Under the pieces are notes generated by a model. It saw only the letters and a program-made list of their open reading frames with translations, was not told the origin of the DNA and searched no databases. The position numbers and the translations under genes are program-made. This document shows positions 1-11,572 of a stretch of DNA of 42,731 bases, piece after piece (position 1 is the stretch's first letter; each line of letters begins with the position of its first letter). Where the stretch lies: positions 1 through 42,731 of the forward strand of contig QXVZ01003044.1 in assembly GCA_008931825.1 (NCBI GenBank), in the 5' to 3' direction. This stretch comes from Phallusia fumigata. Its lineage: Eukaryota > Chordata > Ascidiacea > Phlebobranchia > Ascidiidae.

Positions 1-1590
1 ATTTAGGTTGGGTAATTAACATATCCTAATCCCGGGTTTCCTAATAGTTATAGTCCGGACCTGGTAGTCTAGACCGGCTTTGCCACTCATTTAAATGTTA
101 AGTGTGAAACTGAGTTTCAAAATGCCCCCTTGTGCTTTTTTTGTTTACCAGGAACCTAGAATACATTTTGGGCAAATAACATTTTGTAATTTTTTTTAAG
201 CTTGCGCCACAGTGACTGTGCATCAAAGCATTTTGACCGTACATCTGTTTTTGCGCCATATACTCGCAGTTTGTTAATTTTTCACATTCTTTTATCCTTA
301 AGCGAATACAATACAAAAGAATGTCAATAAAATTGTTCGGATTTCGTTAATAGAAGTTATGGAACAGTTTCCAAACATAAACCATGATATCATTTTCTGG
401 TCCGTCACCTGTTAATTTGCAATGTTAATGACGTCATGTTATCGCAATTTTATTCTCCATTTTCTTACTACTTTTATGTTAATGTTAAAGTATAACTGTT
501 TTTCATTTGCGTTACTTTAGCAAGACGACAAACGGTTTTACGTTTAACGAAAAGTGTCCATTTTTTTCCAATGCACCCGCTGCTTGGTGTCGCCAAGTTT
601 GCTGACGAAAATTGCTCGATTTCCGCTTTCGTCTCCGCCTCTTTTGCTTATTTAATCACAACGGTTGACTTAGATTTATAAAACCCAACTGAAGTTGCAA
701 AAAGCTAAAATTGAAAGAAAAAACACTAAAAAATTTTAAACCAGCCATGTGTGCTTTGACCATAAAAGATGCCAACGTCACTTTTTGGCCCCGAATGATT
801 TTGGTTTTAACAGAGCGTGACGGAATGGAGGCTTAGGATCGAAGATAATCCGAGCACTTGGTCTCGGCTCGGTTGAGGAATTGAGCACAACTTGTTGTGA
901 AGATTATCCTTAATGTATGTGACACTAGAGTAGACTTAAAACGGTGGGTTGTTAGGCTTTTTTCTCTGTTATGATGTGTTGTTTCTCTATTATGTTATAG
1001 ACTATTGATATATAAAGAGAAACAGACATGGATAGATTGAAAGTATAGTATTTTCCGTTGTACCTACAAACAATAATACCCTTAAGACGAGGGAAAGCTT
1101 AAAACAACAATCACATTGCTGAGCCTTTCTAGCTTTGCTACCAACGGCACGGCTATCAGCCGAGCCAAACATGTTTGCGAAAGATAAGACTTGGTTTAAA
1201 AAATATGTATGTAGGACTACTGTACCGTAAGTCAATGTTTTCATGCCAACAAGCACGAAAATATCAATAAGTCAAGACCCGCAATCTTAATGCGTGATAA
1301 ATCATATTAAAATTACCGATCTTCGTTGTTTGTCTTAGGACAGCAGATAAGGGGTAGTAGGAGACTCAATACTGTCAGTTCTAAGACACGTTGGTTTGTT
1401 TCGCCGACAGACTTATTATCAGCGTGTCATTCAGCGGTAACTCGCTACCAGTTTTAAATCCTATTTATAAGGCAACTCAAAAATACTGCCTGATAACTAA
1501 TCGTTTGGGGAAGATATTCTATCCGTTGGCAATTAGTCTTCTGTGGCTTTAGGTACAAAAGCCAGGCACTTTTTTTAGTGTTAACAATGT
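1..1590. other. Upstream flank without a supported gene
   Basis: AT-rich sequence on the 5' side of the first caspase-like gene. The only open frames are short (under 90 codons), on the minus strand, and resemble no protein family I know. I see no RNA gene, array or terminal repeat. A pyrimidine-rich 3' splice site-like sequence (TTTGTTTCAG, ending at 1600) lies just before gene A. It could be the acceptor of a 5'-UTR intron or, if the organism is a tunicate, a trans-splice site. That role is inference only. Confidence 0.5.
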
Positions 1591-1614
1591 TTTGTTTCAG
1601 TGCAAACAATGTTC

Positions 1615-1622
1615 TATATAAA
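1615..1622 (+). promoter_or_regulatory. TATA-like box before gene A
   Basis: The sequence TATATAAA lies 36 bases before the chosen start codon of gene A. If used, transcription would start only a few bases before the ATG, giving a very short leader. In an AT-rich region such a match can occur by chance, so this is a weak call. Confidence 0.25.
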
Positions 1623-1657
1623 TGTATATCCACAGATCAGTTTTACAGACAGCAATT

Positions 1658-4600
1658 ATGCAAGTTTCAAACCAACAACCTGCTGCAGATGTAGGAACAA
1701 CTTTGTATCAAATGTATGAAAACACTGGAAAGCTTATTGTGTTCTACAACGCGGTCAGTTTGTTGTTTTGCCGAAATCACCTTGTTTGCCTAAATCACCT
1801 TGTATACGTCTACCAACACAAATACTTAAGTCTTGGTTGTTATAGGATGTTGTCGATGAAGAACCACTTGCAGGACTCGCCATTGATGCGGGAAATCTTC
1901 AGGAAGCAGGAAAAGATGTTGGATTTGAAGTTAAAACATATCCCAATATGAAGCGCCAGCAACTTTTCGACAAACTTGACGAATGTAAATGAAAATTGAA
2001 ATATTTTTGTCATCATGTTAGTCCGGATTAACAGCAAAAGTTTTCGTTAAATTTGGTAAATAGATTGGATTGGTTTTACCAATTTTCATTAAAGTATCGC
2101 CTTGTCCTTACATTAAAAGGCATCTGTCACGTTTTCCTATGTTGTAGACGCAAACATGGACCACAGTAAATACACATGTTTTGCTGTGGCGATTACAACA
2201 CATGGCGGCGGAAATGAGGTTTTATGGGCATCAGATGAAGACGAATATGACGCCTCTTACTACCTAAGGGAAGTACTCGACAAATTTCGAGGAAAAAATT
2301 GTCCAGCACTGAAAGGAAAACCAAAGCTTTTTTTCATTGACGTGGGTTTTTTATTGTGGTTGTTTATTATCAAGAGTTTTTAAGCCAGGAGACAACATAC
2401 ATGTTTTACGCGACAGGCCTGTAGAGGTAGCGCCGAAGATCGAGGAGCACCACATACATCTACCCAAGGAACGGTCGCTACTGGTCCGACCGAAGAAACA
2501 AAAAGCAAAATACTGACAGTTCCAGTAGAGGCTGACTTCCTGGTGGCACATTCGTCATGTCCAGGTTGGAACCAACTAAATCTGTGCTCAAGTAGAACTT
2601 GTTCAAATAGTTTTACATGCAGATTACTATGCAACTTCTGAAGCTGAAATCGGATCCATTTTTATCAGAAACTTATGTGCTGTTTTGCAAAACGACCAGT
2701 TAAGCAATCTCATTGATGTAAGTTGTGAACTGTGATGCAAAATCAATGTGGTGATAAAATTTTGTTAACTGGTAGTCATACATTATGCTCATTTGTTTCG
2801 AAATAATTATAAAACATCGTGTAAAGTAACTGTGTAAAATATCAGATTGTTTGAATTGGTTGCAGTTGTGCTTTAAAATCATTATGGTTGTTTGAAATAG
2901 TTTTCTATGAATTTCATAGATGCTGACAAATGTAAACGACATGACTGCCAACGAAAGCTGTCGGGATGGTGACATACAGATGCCAAGTTTCACAACCCAG
3001 CTTACTGCTTCACTACAACTTCGCCAACCAAGCGGAAGGGCACAGATGCCAGAATTGTAAACAAGCCGCCGTAACCAAGACTGCTTTAATGTGATAGGGA
3101 CGCGTCCGAATGCACTACATGCACATATAGGAGCCCAATCCAAATGCCAATTTGTGTCCAATGGATAGCGCGCAACTATTAAGTTACTGTTGTGAGTTGC
3201 CATCATAGCTGTCACTTACCGTCTTGCGATTTAAGTCCAGTCTTTCACACAATCTGGTCAAGTTGGCCGAGTTTTGCAGCAAAAGTCTTGTAGCAATAAG
3301 ATTTGCGTTTAAGATGAAACCAAGTCTAATACGTTGTTGTGCAGCGATTTACAACCAATAGTATCGACAGTCCAATACTTACAAAAAATACGTTGATTGG
3401 TAATATCACGATCAAAGTAAATGGGCTGAGCAGAACCAGAAGCCGAGTCTTCTGTAGCCAGCAGCGTGGCTATTTTTGACGCCCGTTGCCCGACCGCGCA
3501 TCACTTGTATTGGTAAACGAAAAAAAATGGTGGCGGAAAAAAATCTGGTAAACAACGCATAGCGATAAAAAAGTTCAAACAAAGTCGTTCCTTTGCATTA
3601 GATTCTATGTGCTCAGTTAAAATGAACACTTCCAGTTTTGGCCCGTAACTAGTAATTACACAGAGATGACGCAATGTCAGTTCAACCATTTTTACCGACG
3701 TGGCTAAGTCATTGGAAATCATCATCAATTTCGCATGCACAACATTGTTACACGTTATTAATTTGTTTGTTTATTCTTGGGACTTTCGAAACAACCTTTT
3801 TTAGAAATTACAACATGGCTAACGAGGAACGTGGGCATTTTTACATCTTTAGCAAAGAGGTAAATTTTGTTGTTCTGTTAGTCGAGGTGTTTTAATAATG
3901 TCATCGGTGGTATTTTACAAACCTAAAAAGGCTTAACTTGCAAAAACAGGAAACGAATTCACCAACAAACCATCACTTAGAAACTTCTGCTTTGTAGATA
4001 AATGTAGATGAAAGAATGCTCGAAGAAACCGGAAAAGATTTACATTTTCAAGTCAAGAATTTCAAGCTTTCGCAAATGCGAGACGTCGCATCCGGTTGTA
4101 AGCATTGTTTAATTGTTCAATTAGAAGTTTGTGTTAAAATATACAATGCTATGTTTTCAGACATTCAGGCCAAGTACGAAAACCACGATTGTTTCATCTG
4201 CGTGATAAAAACGTATAGTGCCGAACACGATGTGTTATATGACGAAAATAACGAAAAAATTCTGCTAAAAAACTTTGTCTACCGTTTCCATGGCAACGAG
4301 TGTCCATCCTTGCATGGAAAACCGAAAGTTTTTATTGTCCAGGTCAGTGTTTACTCCTTATACTTTGTGCGAAAAATGTTCATTTTTGACACACAACATC
4401 TCTTCAAATTTCTGAACAACAGGCGCCGTATCGCAAAGCAAAACTGGGAAATGGCCGCAAAGAAGCAAAAATCACAATCCCAGAAACAGCTGATACTTTG
4501 ATTGTTTACTCCACCTCACCAAGTAGGTTTTTTTGCTTTAACATTATTTACTTTCTCAACGCCAAGTGCAAATGGACAAATTTAGAATTAAAAATTCATT

Positions 4601-5329
4601 CTATATCTTGGAAAAACTTATATAACCAGGTTTATTAGCTAACAAACCAGCAGGGGTTATTGTAAATGAGTTTTTGAGTTGCTTGAAAAGGCTTATAGAA
4701 GACGGAAACTTTAAATGCGATGGTTATGTGTAGCTATAGTGACGTTTAAAAACTTGTGATTTAGTTTTAAAAAGTCTTTTCATACAGAACCCGGCAATCA
4801 GGATGAAAATGGAACCTTGTTTATCGAGACATTGTGCGATCATCTAAGCAACGCACCAGCTGGAATCGACTTGGTCAAAGTAAGTAAACAGTATATTTAT
4901 ATGCCAGTTTATGCCAAGAATTTGTGGTATAAACTACAGGCTCGCGAATTGTAATTAGGTTTTTTTTCGTTATGAATAATGTTATGAAGAATAAAATGAC
5001 ACAAAATGTTGTACACACTCCTTTGTTATGCATATTTACCATTAATTTGCTTTTTTGCTGGGTAGCTTAGCTATTAATTGAATTCTAGATTTTAATATCA
5101 CATTAATAATTGTGTTATTTCGACACTAGCATGCCTTATCAAACAGTTACCTGCCTAATAAACTTACAGGTTTTGCAGAAGTTTTTTGTAGACGACATCA
5201 TGAAATAGTTTATCGTTTATTAATTTTTTACAGATTCTTTCCATGGTCACGTACAAAATGTCACAACTGGTGGGTTTACATGTTCCTTCGGTGACAAGCC
5301 AGTTACGAAAGAAGGTGTATTTACGTTAG
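1658..5329 (+). CDS. Gene A: tandem caspase / pseudocaspase protein
   Basis: Twelve exons: 1658-1753, 1846-1984, 2148-2341, 2417-2564, 2623-2717, 2920-3056, 3805-3859, 3998-4097, 4161-4342, 4423-4522, 4788-4879, 5234-5329. All introns are GT-AG and phases agree, giving 477 residues. Domain 1 (residues about 18-270) opens with the caspase motif YQM then GKLIVFYNA. It has the p20 motif CFAVAITTHGG with His97, the core GKPKLFFID and ACRG with Cys145, then p10 strand EADFLVAHSS and closing strand MPSFTTQLTASLQLR. Domain 2 starts at YNM in exon 7. Tyr340 replaces His (VIKTYS) and Pro384 replaces Cys (VQAP), and it ends in LRKKVYLR. There is no CARD or DED prodomain. The start at 1658 aligns with the paralogues; an in-frame ATG at 1622 would add 12 residues. 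Family assignment is firm. Joining both domains in one protein is inferred from matching phases, and two separate genes remain possible. Confidence 0.8.
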
Positions 5330-5767
5330 AACAAAACCACCGTAAGGCAATGTTTAAAATACATGAAACATTTTTCCAGTATTAAAAATGATTAATGCAG
5401 CTTGTCACTGGCTTTGTAGTGGGTTTTATAGAGCCAACATAGATAAACAGTGCAACAATTTTCAGGGTCAAGTGCTGTCTAAATAAATATACTTTTATGT
5501 AGATTTATACAAAAAAGAAAACAGTCCAACAAAATGTTTCCATAATAATTTAAAGGGCATTATAATTTACTTGTTGCCGGTTGGCATCACCTTGCAGAAA
5601 ATGTTTCGTATGGAATTTGTAAGTTTCCGATAAAAATGTATTCAGATTTTTGTTGTATAAACCGTGGGGCCGTTGTAGTTTAGTAAACCACTTTTAACCG
5701 CCATTTATTACTTGCTGTGTTTGTATTTTGCATATAATTCCGCTTTCCTGTATCGCTGTACATCCCT

Positions 5768-5773
5768 AATAAA
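5768..5773 (+). terminator. Candidate poly(A) signal, gene A
   Basis: An AATAAA hexamer lies 439 bases after the stop of gene A. The surrounding sequence (GTAAACC about 90 bases before, CCCTAATAAAA) resembles the region after gene F near 41646, which suggests a shared 3' UTR. A closer AATAAA at 5482-5487 is an alternative. Confidence 0.35.
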
Positions 5774-7104
5774 ATCATAACCGTACATAAACATCGTGGC
5801 GTGTAAGATAATCAACAACTGTTAAAACCTTGGTACCAAACGTGCACGTACTGTTTTATTACATGTTTTATTACGATTAAAGAGTAAATTTTACTGCAAT
5901 AGCTAACATGACTATTTGGGGACATTTCGGATCAAAAAAAGTAACAATTTTTTATCGCAGTTACATATTATTCCCAACCCACATGTATTTAACATTTGTA
6001 AAACAACATGTTTGCAAACTACCGATTTTGCAAAAGGCTAAATACAACAAAATTAGACCTATGTTGCCATCTAGTGGCAATTTGTTCACAAATACTATTA
6101 TCGTATTCAGCTATCGTATTCAACATTATGTTTGTAAATGTAAAATATTTGCTTCAACAATCAAAGATTTGTAAGAACATTGAGATTTTAAATAAATCCT
6201 TTCGTGTCATTTTAACTATAGTGACAACGAATAATGTCATGTTTTATTTTTTCCCGTAGTGAAAACACCGTGCACTTTAACCATTGATTTCCGAACTTAA
6301 CTTTCTTACAGAGAACAGAAATGAGCCATAGGGTAAATCTTAACCCAAGTTAATGTTATGAGGTTTTTTGGAACATCTAGCACAACTACATGCGCAAATT
6401 GTGGGGGTTCATAACAAACAAAAACTAATGGGAACGCTTACCGAATATGCATTTATTATTACGGACAGTATCTTATGCATCTGCCAAGATGTGTAAACAT
6501 TGTAGCGCAGTTATTTAAAACAACTGTTTTTTGTTTCAACTAAAAATCGGTGATTTTTCATGAGAAAACGGAATTAGACACCAACATTGGCCAATCTTTA
6601 AACTGTACGGGGACTGCAAGTTAACCGCTTGGTCGAGTGGTTCAAACAAACAATGGCATGTTTTACAAACTGACAAATTTTATCCAATTTGGACTTTCTT
6701 CAATAACTTGACTTAATGTTGAGGGGCTATCAGGGTCGGACCTAAACCCACCCACAAGACCCAATCTAATACTTGTAAAAGCCTCCATATCCAACAAAAT
6801 ATTGCATGCCCACACACTTCTTAAGCACAAAATTTGGAAACTATTTAAAATGGGGATTTCCCCTTCTCCCAATATTCATGGCTGTTGTTTTGGTTTTTCT
6901 TTCACCAAAGAGTCAGACATTTATTCATTGTTTAGCATGGCGGACAAGTCTGTGCCTTTACCAAATTGAGTTCACACTAAACTAACGGGGGTAATCCCGT
7001 ATAACCAATTGGGGCTATGGGGTCAAACGAAACAGATGGCACATCTCAAAAGGAGGGGATCCATAATTGTGCAAGGCATAAAGTTGTTTGGCGGATTGTG
7101 AGAA
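5774..7104. other. Non-coding spacer, duplicated
   Basis: No gene is supported. The sequence reappears around 17080-18830 in the second duplication copy, with several indels. For example, roughly 460 bases at 6790-7240 are absent from copy 2 (near 18820), and copy 2 carries extra blocks at about 17850-18130 and 18170-18480. Short open frames here (5908-6259) do not keep a reading frame in the other copy. Confidence 0.5.
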
Positions 7105-9640
7105 GCAGTAAAACTCTGGTGCCGTTACAAAAATCGAGTTATAAAAAGTCGCTAAGCGATGATACAATTTGTCGTTGTATAAAGACAATAGTAAAAATGT
7201 ATGCAGTATTTTATTGTTTTTTTCCAAAGAAAACAATTTTGCAACTTTTTTGTTTGTGGCCGCGGTTGGTGGCACGAAGCATGGTACAAAACGTAATTCG
7301 CGAACAAAAGCATCGGTATTAATTTGGTAAGGCTACAATCATGGGTAAACGATTGCTGTTAATCACAACATTACACTACGATTGACTTCCTTGGACCAAC
7401 GCATATCATTCAACAATTCCCACGTCAGGACATAGCGGCGGAAACCGATGAACCTCTTCGTTGTTTTTGTTTGATGCAGTATGAGTTTTCTTTGCAAATG
7501 TTTGAATATGTGCTGGTTGTTTTTTTGCAACAGCTTTTAAACAAATGCAGATGATATCATAAACGAAACCACCAGTATGGGTTTTGCTGTTGTGGTCCTA
7601 AAGTTAAGAACTTGCGTGGGGACAAAAACATAATAATTAACGGGTTGAAAGTTTGGAAAATTAATATTTGAAGTTATGCAACAAACTCGTATGGTTGCAG
7701 CCTCCTGAACCCTTTTAAGAGGGCAAAATCACCTTTATGTCGTTGATTATATCTTTTCTGTATACTTTTGTGGCTTTAGACTCTTGTATTTCTTTGATCA
7801 TTTAATGTTTTATTAGGTCATTTTATTCTGTTGAAACCACGGTATGTGAGCAAAGATTTTTTCATTGTATGACCCTTGCATATATCTTGTTTATTTGCAA
7901 TTTATAACCGCTAGGCACGAACACACATACTTCCCAAGCAAAAACTGTAACTGTAAACTTGTTTCGGTTTATTGTGATTCGTTTGTATTTTGTTGATAAA
8001 TATCAATGAATTAGCAGAATATTACGAGTTAGTCTGAATAGTTGTGACAATTCTGGAAACGAGAAAGGAAAAGCACAACTTTGAATAAAAGTAACGTATT
8101 TCTTGTGCGTGTGTGCACCAGATTCAGACGTATCAAGGCAGGAACAAGTCGCTATGTATTTACGGCATTTGACTTCACCTTGGCGTTCAATTTGCCAACT
8201 GGATGATAAACTACAACGCTTTATAACCACACATAGTTTAATCGTACAACAATTTTTTAACATGCCCGAAACAACAAGCGTCAATGTGTGAAAATACCGC
8301 ATTGTATTTCTTAACAACTATAGCACAACACCGTATATTTATGTGGCACAATGCGGTTTGCGCCCTCGTGGGCAATCGGTTGCTATTAATCATAACATTA
8401 CACCACAACTGACTTCCTTGAACCACCTCACGTCATTAAATAATTCCCGAAACCTATGCAACTTTGTTGTTTTTCTTTCAGGCAACCCATGAGTTTTCTT
8501 TTGAAATTGATTGGATATGCAATATGTAATGGGTAATTTATTCGCGACTATATATTGTTTAGCATCAACAATTAAAAGTTTACCAACAACCACGTATGGC
8601 TGCAGCCTCTTCAACCCTTGATGGAATCACCTTTCAGCCGGTGGTTGTATCTTTTCTGTGTATTGATCCATTGTCCAATAAGTCTTGGATTTATTTGGTC
8701 GGCCAATAATAAAAAGTTTCAATAAATCATATTATTCTATTGAAACCTAAATTATGACGGGTAGTCATTTTAAGTAGTGGTGGCAACTCTTCTGTTGGAA
8801 AGTCCACCAGCAAATATTTTCTCAAAAAAGCACCACAAAAATTATCAAAGTTTTGCCGATTTAAAAAAGCATCAAAATTTTGGTGCTGTTACAAAAAGCG
8901 AACCACAAAAAGTTGCTAAGCGATGATACAATTCGTTATTGTCGTTGTGTAAACTTTTTTTGATTTCTTTGAAATGAGTTGATTGATGTTTGGGAACGCT
9001 TAACAAATGTGATACGAAAACGCATGAATCAAGTCATTTTAACCTTACGCAGCAGCTTTTCATAAACAGCCCTAAAACAACAGGTTGTCATCAGATTTAC
9101 ATGTTTATGACATTAGTAAAGAGTTGTGCAATCCTTTTTCCAAAACAAAACAATTTTTGCAACTTTTATATTTGCTTGCTACGTTGAACGGCACTAGGCT
9201 TGTACAAAAATTTAATACGCCAAATCAGTGTTGATTTGGTTTAGGGCTACAGTCATAGGTAAACATTTCCTTTGAATCATAACATTACACCACGATTGAC
9301 TTCCTTGTACCAACGCACATCATTAGACAATTCCCACGCCAGGACATAGCGGCGGAAATCAATGTACCTCTTTGTTGTTTTATTTAAGGTAGGACGAGTT
9401 TTCTTTGCAAATATTTGGATATGCATTATGTGCTGGTTGAATTTTTCGCAACACTTCGCAACAGGTTTTAAACAAGTGTACAGCAATAATAACCGAAACC
9501 AGTAGTATGGGTTTTTGTCTTTGTGGTCTACGATTGGTTTACGAATGATTTGTTCCTTGCAGGACCGCACGTCACCAAACAATTTCCACGCATAAATAAG
9601 CTGCGAAACTAGCACTCACCATCATTATTGTTTAGGAACA
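7105..9640. repeat. Imperfect long internal repeats
   Basis: Sequence at about 7105-7640 recurs at about 8870-9620, and a shorter middle copy (about 8360-8710) matches 7370-7800. Shared landmarks are the motif GATTGACTTCCTTG (7380, 8409, 9294 regions), TTGCTAAGCGATGATACAA-type sequence, and GTATGG(T/C)TGCAGCCTC. The copies are diverged by substitutions and small indels. The same set recurs in the second duplication copy. On the minus strand the repeat can be read as a short peptide ending KEVNRGVML, but the frame is not held in all copies, so I treat it as non-coding. Confidence 0.6.
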
Positions 9641-9959
9641 AATTATATTTACCTTTTTCTTTAAGCTGTTGTTTTTCCGTAAAACTTCAAAACAAATACT
9701 ATAGAAGTCGATAAATCATTAATTATTACCGACTTCATCAGTAACCCGTTTACGTAAACATCAATATGCAATAAACCACCTACTACAAACTCACATGTTC
9801 TCCAAGTAACACATTTGCCTATTCTGTCAATGCTGAGTTGATGGTATTTTTTATAAATACCAATATACCTGAGTGGTTTGACCTGAGTACACTGGTAACT
9901 GAGTGGCCTAACACGTAATAAACAACTTCAACTGCGAGTGATGGCCTGTAAGATTTAAT

Positions 9960-10890
9960 TATGTTTGATATTGAGGTTTTTTAGTGACGCGGCATAGCCA
10001 TTGCTCCAAGAGGCGACGACACACTGCAGATGCGAGTATGCAAATGAGTAATAAAGATTCGAAGAAACTGTTCTCCCAAGTAATCACGCAGCTTGTACAT
10101 GATGCCACAATAGTTTTTTTCCACATGCGCTATGTGCTTTACCCAGTTTAACTGATCGTCGAAATATACTCCGAGGTATTTTGTGTGCCTGATCGCTGTA
10201 TTTGCTGCGTTCCTATGGAGAAAACTTCCGTTGTTTTACTCCAGTCAAGCGATAGCATGTATTGTGTCGTATCCAGTTATCCACGTACGTAAGGTAATGC
10301 TTTACGTTTACCTGCAGGTCAACCAAGGACTCTGATGACATGCTTTGGATGCGGTGGACAGGTCATTCATGTAAAGGGAAAAAAGAAGAGGGGCCAGGGA
10401 GGAACCTTGAGGGCAGACGTTAGTGCATTATTTTTTCAAAATTTTTTGCAAAGGGGGAATGTAGTGACATTGGTCTGTAGTTAGTGCAATTATCTTGTGA
10501 CCCTGTTTAATAAATGGGTATCACTTCTGCAATCTTAAGTTCAGCGGGTATTCCCAATGTTGTATACACCAGTTGAAAGTCTCTGAGGGCAGAGTTGAAA
10601 TAATGCTTATGACAATTTTGATGTATTTAACAGGAATTTTATGGCTGGGCACAGATTTTTGGCTATCAAGAGTGGATATGCACAGTTCTACCTCATCTGG
10701 AGTAGTGTCATAGAGAAAGAAGGATAAAAGCTTTTTAGTGGAGGCACTATTAGAGGTGGTGACATTACTGGTTTTTGAATAGATGATTACATTGTGCTTT
10801 GCCATCTACTTTTAATTGTGCCGGAGCTTTGTGTGAAGTTTGTTTTCGTGACAACAAACTGTTGATTATTTTCAACATTCCTCCAATCTT
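9960..10890 (-). mobile_element. Degraded non-LTR retrotransposon (LINE) fragment
   Basis: Read on the minus strand this is an eroded LINE reverse transcriptase. In order: a linker reading INSLLSRKQ and LKVDGKAQ, the pre-RT stretch TPDEVELCISTLDSQKS, VIPIY then NYRPMSL (the NYRPISLL motif), GSSLAPLLFSLYMNDL (the GSxLGPLLF motif), TKYLGVYFDDQLNW (the KYLGV block) and LYYSFAYSHLQ near the end. Stops and frameshifts interrupt it. The segment that should hold the catalytic Y/FADD is deleted or unrecognisable, so it is dead. The clade cannot be fixed from this much; a CR1/L2/Jockey-type element is likely. Confidence 0.8.
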
Positions 10891-11572
10891 TGATCAGTTA
10901 TTTCTTTTTCAATGAACCTGTGCTTAACGTCACACGTACCGCATCGGATATTTTGAACAGTACAAACACGGCGAATTGTTTAGTTTGCACCCCTGCGCTT
11001 TTGAAAGCCTTGGGTAACTTCGTATATGTTAAAATGTCAAAGTCTATGTTAGCCAGAGTGCCAATAAACATATTCCTTTCATTTTTTGGGGGTGGCCATT
11101 TAATTTGATACAGTTTGTTCTCAACCATAATCGATTGCAATAGGCTAAGTTTTTCACGAATTTGTCAATTTATTGCCAAAGTTAAGAGCACAAATATTTT
11201 TACTGAGCAATGCAAACCCTTTTAGTTTGCAGGTTAGCAACAACGATTCATAAAACAAACACTATGACTCAATGCATAGCACAAAAGACGACTTCCTTAA
11301 ACTGCATTCTTACCTACACGCAAATGCGCCGGCGGTAAATGAAGCTTTTGTAGATTTGGGCACTCTTCGTTCCGAAAGGGTTAGCCTGGCTTTAACGATG
11401 CACACAGTAATAGAGTCAGTTTAAGTTAATCAACCGTTGCCGTTTAAGTGTTTAGGCATTTACTGTGCTCAAGAAAGTTGGAACAAAAAAGAACGTAAAC
11501 CGCACTTTCGTCCTTCATCTAGAAATGCTGAAGTTATTTCGTTTGTGCGCTGGATTATTTGCACCCAGCAGT

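Noticed and set aside
6625..6650. tRNA B-box-like sequence (GAGTGGTTCAAAC)
   Set aside because: No A box or cloverleaf could be found around it, and the duplicate at about 18665 has changed bases in the box.
10898..11140. Minus-strand open frame next to the LINE remnant
   Set aside because: It may be an eroded upstream part of the element, but I could not match it to a LINE domain, so it is not included in the call.
11465..11572. N-terminal extension of genes B and D (open frame upstream of the chosen ATG)
   Set aside because: The extension starts at GTG in both copies. The only upstream ATG in B (11525) is missing in D, and A and E align best from the chosen start.
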